Made by a program: the position numbers and the translations under genes. The notes beneath the pieces were generated by a model that was given only the letters and a program-made list of their open reading frames with translations, ran no database searches and was not told where the DNA came from. Shown here one piece after another: positions 6,878 through 13,893 of a stretch of DNA of 36,356 nucleotides. Location: positions 1 to 36,356 of the forward strand of contig CAXSEF010000027.1 of assembly GCA_964236535.1 (NCBI GenBank). Direction: 5' to 3'. The DNA is from CAXSEF01 sp964236535. GTDB lineage: Bacteria; Pseudomonadota; Alphaproteobacteria; Acetobacterales; Acetobacteraceae. Position 1 is the first letter of the stretch; every line of letters starts with the position of its first letter.

Positions 6878-9091
6878 CTACGCGAACCGCCCGGAGCGCG
6901 GGAACCCCGCCGGCGGCGCCTTCCCCGCCTGGCCGCGCTCGCCCAGCCACGCGCGCAGGTCGGTCTCGGTCCGGGTCTTCTCGCCGAGCCGCCAGGTCAG
7001 CCCCGCCGCCAGGGCAAAGGCGCGCGCATCGGCCAGCCCGCCATCCTTGTAGCGCTGCAGGGTGACCCCGGCGCCGCGCGCCAGCACCGGCACCTGCTCC
7101 AGCGGGAACACCAGCAGCCTGCGGTTCTCGCCGATCACCGCCAGGTGGTCGCCGGCCGCCACGATGCACAGCGTTGCGACCTCCCCCGGCCGCAGGTTGA
7201 GCAGCTGCCGCCCGGTGCGCTTCTCCGCCAGCAGGTCGTCCGACCCGGTGCGCAGCCCCCGCCCGGCCGACGAGGCCAGCAGCCACAGCAGGCCCGGCCG
7301 CCACACGAACAGGCTGACCAGGCTCGCCTCCGCCGGCAGGTCGACCAGCAGCCGCAGCGCCTGCCCGTCGCCGCGGCCGCGCGGCAGGTCCGCCGCCCGC
7401 AGCGTGTGCACCCGCCCGGTGCTGGCGAGCAGGCACAGCCGGTCGGTGGTCTCGCACGGCAGCATCAGGCGCAGGCCGTCGCCCTCCTTGAACTTCTGCC
7501 CGGCCGGGTCGACGGCGTGCCCGCGGACCGCGCGCAGCCAGCCCTGCGCGGACAGGATCACCGTGAGCGGCTCGCGCTCCACCGGCACGATATCGCTGAT
7601 CGCGACCGCCGGCGGCGGCGTGCCGATGGTGGTGCGCCGGTCGCCCAGCGGGCCGGCGGCGAAATCCCTGCGCACCCGCGCGATCTCGGACGCGATGCGC
7701 TTCCAGCGCTGCGGCTCGCTCGACAGCAGCCCCTGCAGCGTGCGCAGCTCGCGCTCCAGGGCCTCGTGCTCGCGGCGTATCTCCAGCTCCTCGAGCTTGC
7801 GCAGGCTGCGCAGCCGCATGTTGAGGATCGCATCGGCCTGCGGCTCGCCGAGCGCGAAGCGGTCCATCAGCCGCACCCGCGCGTCGTCGTGCTCGCGGAT
7901 GATGCGGATCACCTCGTCCAGGTTGAGGTAGGCGGCCAGCAGCCCGCCCAGCACCTCCAGCCGCCGCTCGATCGCCGCCTGCCGATGGCGCGCGCGCCGC
8001 TGCAGCACCTCGTGGCGGTGGTCGAGCCAGGCGCGCAGCACGTCGCGCAACCCCATCACCCGCGGCGTGCGCGTCGCATCCAGCACGTTCATGTTCAACG
8101 GGAACCGCTGCTCGAGCGCGGTGGCGCGGAACAGCGTCTCCATCAGGATCCCGGGCTCGACCCCGCGCGCCTTAGGCTCCAGCACCAGGCGGACCAGCTC
8201 GGTGCTCTCGTCGCGGATGTCGCCCAGCAGCGGCAGCTTCCTGGCCTCCATCAGCTCGGCGATCTGCTCGATCAGCCGCGCCTTCTGCACCTGGTAGGGG
8301 ATCTCGCTGACCACGATCGACCACGCGCCCAGGCGCCCCTGCTCGACCGCCCAGCGCGCCCGGGTGCGAAATCCGCCCCGCCCGGTCTCGTAGGCCAGGC
8401 GCCGCGCCTCGGCGTCCTCGATCAGGACGGCGCCGGTCGGGAAATCCGGACCCGGCATGTGCACCAGCAGGTCGGCGGTGCTCGCGTCCGGATGGGCGAT
8501 CAGATGCAGCGCCGCCGCACAGACCTCGCCCGCATTGTGCGGCGGGATCGAGGTGGCCATGCCGACGGCGATGCCCGCCGCCCCGTTGGCAAGCAGGTTC
8601 GGGAACCCCGCCGGCAGGATGACCGGTTCGGTCTCGACCCCGTCGTAGGTCGGGCGGAAATCGACCGCATCCTCGTCGATGCCGTCGAGCAGCAGCGCCG
8701 CCACCGCGGTCATCCGCGCCTCGGTGTAGCGCATCGCCGCGGCATTATCGCCGTCGATATTGCCGAAATTGCCCTGCCCCTCGACCAGCGGATAGCGCAC
8801 CGCGAAGTCCTGGGCGAGACGGACCATTGCCTCGTAGATCGAGCTGTCGCCATGCGGGTGGTATTTGCCCATCACGTCGCCGACCACGCGGGCGCACTTC
8901 TTGAACCCCGCCCCGGGGTCGAGCCGCAGCTGCGCCATGCCGTAGATCAGCCGGCGGTGCACCGGCTTCAGCCCGTCGCGCACGTCGGGTAGCGAGCGCG
9001 AGGTGATGGTCGACAGCGCGTAGGCGAGATAGCGCTGGCTCAGCGCGTCCGCCAGCGGCGTGTTCTCGATATGTCCGGCGAGGTCGTCCAT
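6878..9091 (-). CDS. parC: DNA topoisomerase IV subunit A
   Basis: A 737-residue type IIA topoisomerase A subunit. The N-terminus has LPDVRDGLKPVHRRL, GKYHPHGDSSIYEAM (residues 75-89) and the catalytic tyrosine in AAAMRYTEARM (Tyr122). The quinolone-determining residues appear wild-type (Asp82, Ser83 and Glu87 correspond to E. coli ParC Asp79, Ser80 and Glu84). A GyrA GQRRRGR box, expected in GyrA, is not seen in the C-terminal part; together with the length and the gene neighbours this favours ParC. With ParE (not in the window) it decatenates daughter chromosomes. The ATG at 9091 has no strong Shine-Dalgarno. It is divergent from the gene at 9375. Confidence 0.95.
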   Translation of the reverse strand: MDDLAGHIENTPLADALSQRYLAYALSTITSRSLPDVRDGLKPVHRRLIYGMAQLRLDPGAGFKKCARVVGDVMGKYHPHGDSSIYEAMVRLAQDFAVRYPLVEGQGNFGNIDGDNAAAMRYTEARMTAVAALLLDGIDEDAVDFRPTYDGVETEPVILPAGFPNLLANGAAGIAVGMATSIPPHNAGEVCAAALHLIAHPDASTADLLVHMPGPDFPTGAVLIEDAEARRLAYETGRGGFRTRARWAVEQGRLGAWSIVVSEIPYQVQKARLIEQIAELMEARKLPLLGDIRDESTELVRLVLEPKARGVEPGILMETLFRATALEQRFPLNMNVLDATRTPRVMGLRDVLRAWLDHRHEVLQRRARHRQAAIERRLEVLGGLLAAYLNLDEVIRIIREHDDARVRLMDRFALGEPQADAILNMRLRSLRKLEELEIRREHEALERELRTLQGLLSSEPQRWKRIASEIARVRRDFAAGPLGDRRTTIGTPPPAVAISDIVPVEREPLTVILSAQGWLRAVRGHAVDPAGQKFKEGDGLRLMLPCETTDRLCLLASTGRVHTLRAADLPRGRGDGQALRLLVDLPAEASLVSLFVWRPGLLWLLASSAGRGLRTGSDDLLAEKRTGRQLLNLRPGEVATLCIVAAGDHLAVIGENRRLLVFPLEQVPVLARGAGVTLQRYKDGGLADARAFALAAGLTWRLGEKTRTETDLRAWLGERGQAGKAPPAGFPRSGRFA

Positions 9092-9195
9092 GCGGGTGTG
9101 TGGCCGGGCCGCTCCGGGCCGTCAAGGCCAGGTCTCCCCCGACGAAGCCAGCGGCACACTGCAGCCGCATCGTGCCCCAGGCCAAAAGTGAAGGT

Positions 9196-9304
9196 TTTCA
9201 AAAGCCCTCGCCTTTGGCGGTTCTGGGCGGTGCCCGCGAAAGGTTCCGATGACCCGCCTGGGTCATTGGAATGCGGGCGGAGGGGGTGCCCGGCCTTGCC
9301 TGCG
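9196..9304 (-). repeat. Intergenic hairpin repeat, copy C (left arm, long form)
   Basis: Read on the minus strand it gives GGCAAGGCCGGGC, CCTCCGCCCGCATTCCA, ATCGGAACCTTTCGCGGGCA, CCGCCCAGAACCGCCAAAGG, then a decayed AGGGCTTTT. It lies between the divergent starts of parC (9091) and the gene at 9375, so unlike most copies it does not follow a stop codon. Nothing else is recognised in 9092-9374. Confidence 0.7.
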
Positions 9305-9374
9305 CCGGCCGTCCGAACGCGTGCGAGGCGCTGCGGAACGTGCGACGCTCTGCGGCGCAGCGGGAGCGGGTTCG

Positions 9375-9803
9375 ATGGACGCAGAGTGGCACCACCAGGT
9401 CCGGGTCTACCTGGACGACCCGACGGCCGAGCTCGCGCGCCACGATGCGGGCGACCCCCGGCTGGCACCGCTGCGCCAGGTGCTGGACCGCCACCGGGCG
9501 GCGGCGGTGAGCCAGCTCGACGCGTTCGCGGCCTACGTGGCCGAGGCGGAACGGGCAGGCCCGGACGGCTTCGCGCTGTATCGCTGGACCAGGGCCACGC
9601 TGGACGACCCGGCGAAGCGGGCGCAGCACGGCAGGGCGTTCGCGATCCGCATCGACGGGCGCGAGCTCTACGACGCGGACGCCGCCGATGCGCTGGCCGC
9701 GGACCTGCAGCCGCTGGTCGGCGGGGGCCTGGTGGTGGCCCTGACGCGCCACGATACCAACCCCGCGAACGCCATGCCGGTGCCGGAGCAGTACCGGGGC
9801 TGA
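9375..9803 (+). CDS. Conserved-looking protein of unknown function
   Basis: A 142-residue acidic, soluble protein. The ATG at 9375 (MDAEWHHQVRVYLDDP) is preceded by GGAGCGGG at a good distance; an in-frame upstream part (from 9249) is repeat-derived and was not used. Visible features are a helical N-terminal half (LRQVLDRHRAAAVSQLDAFA) and a C-terminal region with FAIRIDGRELYDADAADALA followed by VVALTRHDTNPANAMPVP. There is no signal peptide or membrane segment. I do not recognise a family. It precedes the dehydrogenase at 9955 on the same strand with a 151-bp gap, so co-transcription is possible but unproven. Confidence 0.65.
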   Translation: MDAEWHHQVRVYLDDPTAELARHDAGDPRLAPLRQVLDRHRAAAVSQLDAFAAYVAEAERAGPDGFALYRWTRATLDDPAKRAQHGRAFAIRIDGRELYDADAADALAADLQPLVGGGLVVALTRHDTNPANAMPVPEQYRG

Positions 9804-9954
9804 CATTCCCCCCTGGACCGGAGGCCGGCGCAGGCGCGCGGGCCTGGCGGGTCCCGGACGGTGCGGCGAACCCCTCGCCGGGCCTGCCCGATGGCGCCGG
9901 GTGAACTGCACCCCCCCTCGAACGTGAGGGCTGCAGGCAGACAGGGAGGCTTCG

Positions 9955-10851
9955 ATGCGGATCGGGTTTGCAGGCCTGGGACCGATGGGCAGCGCGATGG
10001 CGCTGCGCCTGGTGCGGGCGGGCCACGAAATGCGGGTGTGGAACCGCAGCGCCGGCAGGGCCGCCCCGCTGGTCGCCGCGGGCGCGGTGCACGCCGCGTC
10101 GCCGGCCGAGGCGGCACGCGGGGCGGAGGTGGTGGTGACCAGCCTCGCCGACGACGCCGCGGTCGAGCATGTCACCCTGGGCGAGCACGGGCTCGCGGCA
10201 TCGCTGCCGCCCGAGGCGGTGCATGTGTCGACCAGCACGATCTCGATCGCGCTGGCGGAGCGGCTGGGGAAGGCGCATGCGGACCGCGGCCAGGGGTTCG
10301 TGGCGGCGCCGGTGCTGGGCCGGCCGCCGGCGGCCGCCGCCGGGCAGCTCTACGTGATGGCGGCTGGCGACCCGGCGCTGGTCGAGCGGGTGCGCCCGGT
10401 GCTCGACACGATGGGCCAGCGGGTGTTCGTGGTGGGCGGCAAGCCGCAGCAGGCGGCGCTGGTCAAGCTCGCCTGCAATTTCCTGATATTCACCACGATC
10501 GAGCAGCTTTCCGAGGTGTTCGCGCTGGCGGCCAAGGGCGACGTGCCACCCGCCGTGCTGTTCGAGGTGCTGACCGAAAGCTTCTTCGGCGCCCCGGTGC
10601 ACCGCAACTACGGGCGGATGATCCTGGACGCCGCGTTCGATCCGCCCGGCGGGACGGTGGCGCTGGGCGCGAAGGACACCCGGCTCGCGCTCGCGGCCGG
10701 CGAGGCGCTGGGCGTGCCGCTGCCGCTCGCGTCGCTGCTGCGCGACCGGTTCGTCGCGGCCGACGCCCGCGGCGAAGGCGGGCTCGATTTCACCGTGATC
10801 TCGCGGCAGGTGATGGAGGCCGCGGGGCTCGGTCGCCAGGCGGACCGCTGA
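9955..10851 (+). CDS. NAD(P)-dependent oxidoreductase, beta-hydroxyacid dehydrogenase type
   Basis: The 298-residue protein starts with a Rossmann fold, MRIGFAGLGPMGSAMALRL (GxGxxG at residues 7-12). It has the family's conserved catalytic lysine, here Lys171 in VKLACNFL, followed by the all-helical 6-phosphogluconate-dehydrogenase-like C-terminal domain. The substrate loop reads FVAAPVLGRPPAAAAGQL where classical 3-hydroxyisobutyrate dehydrogenases have DAPVSGG, so the substrate may differ (glyoxylate/succinic-semialdehyde-reductase-like members have similar loops). A strong Shine-Dalgarno, AGGGAGG, precedes the ATG. The enzyme is predicted to be cytosolic and to reduce or oxidise a small 3-hydroxy acid or semialdehyde. 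The exact substrate cannot be told from sequence. Confidence 0.85.
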   Translation: MRIGFAGLGPMGSAMALRLVRAGHEMRVWNRSAGRAAPLVAAGAVHAASPAEAARGAEVVVTSLADDAAVEHVTLGEHGLAASLPPEAVHVSTSTISIALAERLGKAHADRGQGFVAAPVLGRPPAAAAGQLYVMAAGDPALVERVRPVLDTMGQRVFVVGGKPQQAALVKLACNFLIFTTIEQLSEVFALAAKGDVPPAVLFEVLTESFFGAPVHRNYGRMILDAAFDPPGGTVALGAKDTRLALAAGEALGVPLPLASLLRDRFVAADARGEGGLDFTVISRQVMEAAGLGRQADR

Positions 10852-10882
10852 TCCAGGATCGCACGCAGGCGACCCGCCAGAC

Positions 10883-10911
10883 TTGACGTGAGGCGACCCG
10901 TGACTTATTTT
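10883..10911 (+). promoter_or_regulatory. Putative sigma-70-type promoter
   Basis: TTGACG (10883-10888), a 17-bp spacer and TATTTT (10906-10911) form a plausible -35/-10 pair in an otherwise very GC-rich gap. The expected transcript would begin near 10918 and lead into the acetyltransferase gene at 11034 after a leader of about 115 nt with two hairpins. Confidence 0.45.
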
Positions 10912-10933
10912 TGCGACATGTCCCAAGGATCCT

Positions 10934-11005
10934 GCCCGGGTAGACCCCGGGCGTGCAACTGACGGCGAGGGTGCCTGACGTCTAGCCCGGTGCACCGCAC
11001 CGGGC
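10934..11005 (+). other. Two GC-rich hairpins in the acetyltransferase leader
   Basis: Hairpin 1 is GCCCGGG-TAGAC-CCCGGGC (10934-10952); hairpin 2 is GCCCGGTGC-ACC-GCACCGGGC (10985-11005). The strands of the two share GCCCGG, so alternative pairings are possible. No T tract follows either. They may slow or attenuate transcription from the predicted promoter, or terminate the dehydrogenase transcript. Confidence 0.45.
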
Positions 11006-11033
11006 AGCCCCTCTCGTGCGCACGAAGGACATC

Positions 11034-12218
11034 ATGGCTCCCCCCGGGCGCCTCGCGCCCCTCACCTACCGCCGCCTCGGCCGCGGCGAGCTTGCGGCCA
11101 TCCATGCCCTGCAGTTCGACACGGAACAGGCCGCCCGCTTCCTCGGCCCGCTGGCCGACATCCTGGACGCGGTGCGGCGCGGCCCGGCACACTCTCTGGT
11201 CGGCATCGAATCCGCCGGTGAGCTGGTCGGCTTCTACGTCGTCCACCCCGACGCGCGCGACCGCTCCTGCTGGTGGCTCGGCTGGTTCGCCGTCGACCGG
11301 CGCCGGCAGGGCGGCGGTCTCGGCCGCACGGCGATGCAGGCGATCATGGGCCGCCTCGCCCGCACCGACGGCTGCCGCCGCATACGCCTGCTGGTCGCAG
11401 CGGAGAACGCGCGGGCGCTGGCGATCTACGCCCAGGCGGGGTTCCGCCGCGCGGGACGGTGGCGCAGCACCGGCGAGCTGATCCTCGAGATCGCGCAGGT
11501 GGCGCCGCAGCTCGGCCAGGCGTCCGGCACACGCGCGGCCCCGCCGCTCCCCAAGGGCCGGCCGGTGCAGCGGCGCCGGGCCGGCGCGCGTGGTGCGCGG
11601 CTGCGGTCCGCGGTGCGGGTGCATTGCGCGGTCCATGGCCCGCCCGCGGCAAGCGACGCACGTACCCTGGTACCAAACGGCCTTGAGCGTGACCGCCAGG
11701 CAAGCAAGGCCAGAGGCTCTGCCTCTGGACTCCGCCAAAGGCTCGCCTTTGGAATCCATTTGCTTAAGAAACGGGGTTCCAGAGGCCTCAGGCCTTTGGC
11801 GGGTCTGGGCGGTGCCCGCGCAAGGTTTCGATGGCCCGCTTGGCCGCTGGAATGCGGGGGGAGGGAGAGCCCGGCCTTGCTGCGCTTGCGGGTCACGCCC
11901 CAGGGCCGCTGCTGTGAGGCATCGGGGGTCGCCGGCCTGACCGCTCGCGCAGGCTTTCACCCAAGCGAAGCCACGCGGTCGGTCAGTCGCAGCCGGGCCG
12001 GCGGCAGCGGCTTGTGGGTGTGGCCGAACGCGTCGCGGGCAAGAAAATGCGCGGTCAGCCGCAGGCCGTCGCGGCAATCCTCCGCGCCGACCTCGGGGCC
12101 GACGGACAAGTCGCCGCCGTCGACCGCGGCGAGAAAGGCCGGCAGGCGCAGCAGCCGGTCGCGCCACGGCCCGGCGGCGGCCGCGCTGACCGCGCGGCCG
12201 GTGCGCGGCGAGACGTAG
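11034..12218 (+). CDS. GNAT-family N-acetyltransferase with repeat-derived C-terminal tail
   Basis: The ATG at 11034 (MAPPGRLAPLTYRRL) has AAGGA just upstream. The first ~160 residues are a GNAT acetyltransferase: WWLGWFAVDRRRQGGGLGRT carries the acetyl-CoA-binding R/Q-x-x-G-x-G/A-type motif, followed by RRIRLLVAAENARALAIYAQ and AGFRRAGRW. GNAT enzymes transfer acetyl from acetyl-CoA to an amine; the acceptor is unknown. The frame then stays open for ~230 more codons through repeat copy D and antisense to recO until 12218. That tail is low-complexity Arg/Ala/Ser and almost certainly not native, so the original stop near 11510-11670 seems to be lost. A pseudogene-like 3' end is possible, though the catalytic domain looks intact. 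Confidence 0.65.
   Translation: MAPPGRLAPLTYRRLGRGELAAIHALQFDTEQAARFLGPLADILDAVRRGPAHSLVGIESAGELVGFYVVHPDARDRSCWWLGWFAVDRRRQGGGLGRTAMQAIMGRLARTDGCRRIRLLVAAENARALAIYAQAGFRRAGRWRSTGELILEIAQVAPQLGQASGTRAAPPLPKGRPVQRRRAGARGARLRSAVRVHCAVHGPPAASDARTLVPNGLERDRQASKARGSASGLRQRLAFGIHLLKKRGSRGLRPLAGLGGARARFRWPAWPLECGGRESPALLRLRVTPQGRCCEASGVAGLTARAGFHPSEATRSVSRSRAGGSGLWVWPNASRARKCAVSRRPSRQSSAPTSGPTDKSPPSTAARKAGRRSSRSRHGPAAAALTARPVRGET
11667..11894 (-). repeat. Intergenic hairpin repeat, copy D (full inverted pair, long form)
   Basis: On the plus strand it starts CTGGTACCAAACGGCCTTGA, then GCAAGGCCAGAGGC, GCCTCTGG, ACTCCGCCAAAGGC, GCCTTTGGAATCC, a centre with TTGCTTAAGAAA, then the opposite arm GGGGTTCCAGAGGCCTCAGG, CCTTTGGCGGGTCTGGGC, GCGCAAGG, and ends GCCCGGCCTTGCTGCGCTTG, CGGGTC. 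The ends match those of copies G, J and K. It fills most of the gap between the GNAT domain and the recO stop (11957). Confidence 0.85.
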
Positions 12219-12700
12219 GCCAGCGTCGCGGTCGCGCCGGTCACGGCGCAGCAGCCGAGATCGAGGCCGTAGCCGAGATCGGCAAGCAGCGTGGCCTCCC
12301 AGCGCACCAGTCCGGGCAGGCTCGCCGCGCCATCCAGCGTGGCGAGCAGCCGCAGCAGGCCCGAGAACACGCGCGGGTGCGGCTCGCGCTCCGGAAGTGC
12401 CGCCGCGGCGGTGGCGCAGGCGGAGTCCAGGATCGCCAGCGAGAGCGGGTCGGGCATCGCGCGTGCCGCGGTGGCATGCACCAGCTCGGCGGTGAGGGTG
12501 CCGAGCTGGTCCGCGAGGCGGCCAGCCCAGCGCGCCTCGACGAGGTTGCCCTGCTGCCAGGTGCCCGCCCTGCTGCGCGACGCGCCGCCCTTGGCAAGGC
12601 CGCGATGGGCGCCGTGCGCCTCGGTCAGCAGCGTGGCGAGCGCGTCGCCCTCGCCATAGGCGCGGGTGCCGAGGATGATCGCCGGCGCCGTCCAGTCCAT
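11957..12700 (-). CDS. recO: DNA repair protein RecO
   Basis: A 247-residue protein starting MDWTAPAIILGTRAYGEGDA, the usual RecO OB-fold N-terminus, then LLTEAHGAHRGLAKGGASR and the helical C-terminal domain with LYGLDLGCCAVTG-type sequence (LGYGLDLGCCAVTG). RecO binds single-stranded DNA and RecR and helps load RecA in gap repair (established). Its length fits the family. It sits next to era, a common alphaproteobacterial order (rnc-era-recO), separated here by repeat copy E. The last ~260 bp are overlapped antisense by the open tail of the GNAT frame. Confidence 0.93.
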   Translation of the reverse strand: MDWTAPAIILGTRAYGEGDALATLLTEAHGAHRGLAKGGASRSRAGTWQQGNLVEARWAGRLADQLGTLTAELVHATAARAMPDPLSLAILDSACATAAAALPEREPHPRVFSGLLRLLATLDGAASLPGLVRWEATLLADLGYGLDLGCCAVTGATATLAYVSPRTGRAVSAAAAGPWRDRLLRLPAFLAAVDGGDLSVGPEVGAEDCRDGLRLTAHFLARDAFGHTHKPLPPARLRLTDRVASLG

Positions 12701-12769
12701 TCAGCCCACGCGAGGGCGGCACCGGAACACCCCCCCGCGCCCCCGCGCCGAAGCCCCCCCCTCGTGTGC

Positions 12770-12827
12770 CGGTCCAGGGCGGCTCGCCCTGGTGGGTCCA
12801 GGGCAAAGCCCTGGCCTTGCCTGCCTA
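12770..12827 (+). repeat. Intergenic hairpin repeat, copy E (single arm, variant stems)
   Basis: It reads GGTCCAGGGCGGCTCGCCCT, GGTGGGTCCAGGGCAAAGCC, CTGGCCTTGCCTGCCTA. Layout equals copy B or G, but both stems are changed on both sides: CCAGGGC...GCCCTGG replaces CCAAAGGC...GCCTTTGG and CCAGAGGC...GCCTCTGG. Its final CTA is the reverse complement of the era stop codon TAG, so repeat and gene end are fused. Confidence 0.75.
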
Positions 12828-13730
12828 CCCCGGGTCATCCAGCCCGATCGCCCGCAGCCGGGCGCGCTCCTCGTCCCAGCCGGCACGTTCCTTGACGTTG
12901 AGGAACAGGTGGACCTTGCGCTCCAGCAGGGAGCCCAGCTGCTCGCGGGCCCGCGCGCCCAGCGTCTTGATGCGCGCTCCCCCTGCGCCGATCAGGATGC
13001 CCTTGTGGCTGGCGCGACCGACGTAGATCGTGGCCTCGATGCGCACCGAGCCGTCCGGCTTCTCCTTGAAGCTCTCGGTCTCGACCGTCGCCCCGTAGGG
13101 GACCTCCTCGTGGGTCTGCAGGAAGATCTGCTCGCGCACGATCTCGGCCGCGAGAAGCCGGTCGGGCAGGTCGGTGAGGTCGTCCTCCGGATAGAGGAAC
13201 GGCCCCTCCGGCAACGCCAGCGCCAGGGTGTCCATCAGCCGGTCCAGGCCGTCGCCGGTGTTGGCGCTGACCATGAACACCTCCTCGAATGCGGCCAGCT
13301 GCGACAGCGCGTCGATCAGCGGCAGCAGCGCCTGCGGCTCGACCAGGTCGGTCTTGTTCAGCACCAGCCAGGCGCGGCGGCCGGCCTCGCGCAGCCGCCC
13401 GGCAATGCCGCGCACCGCCTCGGTGCTGCCGTGCTTGGCGTCGACCAGCATCAGGGTAAGGTCGGCGTCCTCGGCGCCGGTCCAGGCGGCCGCGACCATC
13501 GCCCGGTCCAGCTTGCGCTTCGGCTTGAAGATGCCCGGAGTGTCGACCAGCAGAATCTGCGCGCGGCCCACCGGCATGTCGCGCATAACCACGCCAAGAA
13601 CCCGGAATCGCGTGGTCTGCGCCTTGGGGCTGACGATCGAGAGCTTGGCGCCGATCAGCCGGTTCAGCAGCGTCGACTTCCCCGCGTTGGGCGCGCCGAC
13701 GATGGCCGCGAAGCCGCAGCGGGTGGTCAT
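12825..13730 (-). CDS. era: GTPase Era
   Basis: A 301-residue Era. It has the G1 loop GAPNAGKST, G3 DTPGI, G4 NKTD and G5 SANTGDGL, followed by the KH RNA-binding domain with GRASHKGILIGAGGARIKTL. Era binds the 3' end of 16S rRNA and assists 30S maturation at the membrane (established). ATG at 13730 (MTTRCGFAAIVGAPN) is the only start that places the G1 loop normally. It is preceded by repeat copy F and has no Shine-Dalgarno on the coding strand, which is odd for a gene normally translated from an rnc-era operon. The stop is shared with repeat copy E. Confidence 0.96.
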   Translation of the reverse strand: MTTRCGFAAIVGAPNAGKSTLLNRLIGAKLSIVSPKAQTTRFRVLGVVMRDMPVGRAQILLVDTPGIFKPKRKLDRAMVAAAWTGAEDADLTLMLVDAKHGSTEAVRGIAGRLREAGRRAWLVLNKTDLVEPQALLPLIDALSQLAAFEEVFMVSANTGDGLDRLMDTLALALPEGPFLYPEDDLTDLPDRLLAAEIVREQIFLQTHEEVPYGATVETESFKEKPDGSVRIEATIYVGRASHKGILIGAGGARIKTLGARAREQLGSLLERKVHLFLNVKERAGWDEERARLRAIGLDDPG

Positions 13731-13734
13731 GTGC

Positions 13735-13891
13735 GCAAGGAGGCAAGACCAGGGCTCTGCCCTGGACCGGCCTCTGCAAGGGTCGCGGGCTCCGGCCCTG
13801 CGTCGTGCCGCAGCCCATGAATCATGGTCTCCGGAGGGCTCTGCCCTTTGGCGGAGTCCGGAGACAGGGCCTCTGCCCTGGCCTGCTTCGC
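13735..13891. repeat. Intergenic hairpin repeat, copy F (inverted pair between rnc and era)
   Basis: First arm 13735-13770: AAGGAGGCAAGACCAGGGCT, CTGCCCTGGACCGG. Second arm, opposite sense, 13827-13891: GGTCTCCGGAGGGCTCTGCC, CTTTGGCGGAGTCCGGAGAC, AGGGCCTCTGCCCTGGCC, TGC. Both use the GGG/CCC stem variant. The pair fills nearly the whole 163-bp gap between the rnc stop (13894) and the era start (13730). Confidence 0.75.
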
Positions 13892-13893
13892 GG

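Noticed and set aside
9804..9954. Possible further repeat copy before the dehydrogenase gene (CCCTGGACCGG)
   Set aside because: Only an 11-base match, with no paired stem or second motif; too short to call.
9040..10995. Long minus-strand frame across the unknown gene and dehydrogenase
   Set aside because: No domain, low complexity, and it overlaps two plus-strand genes with good ribosome-binding sites.
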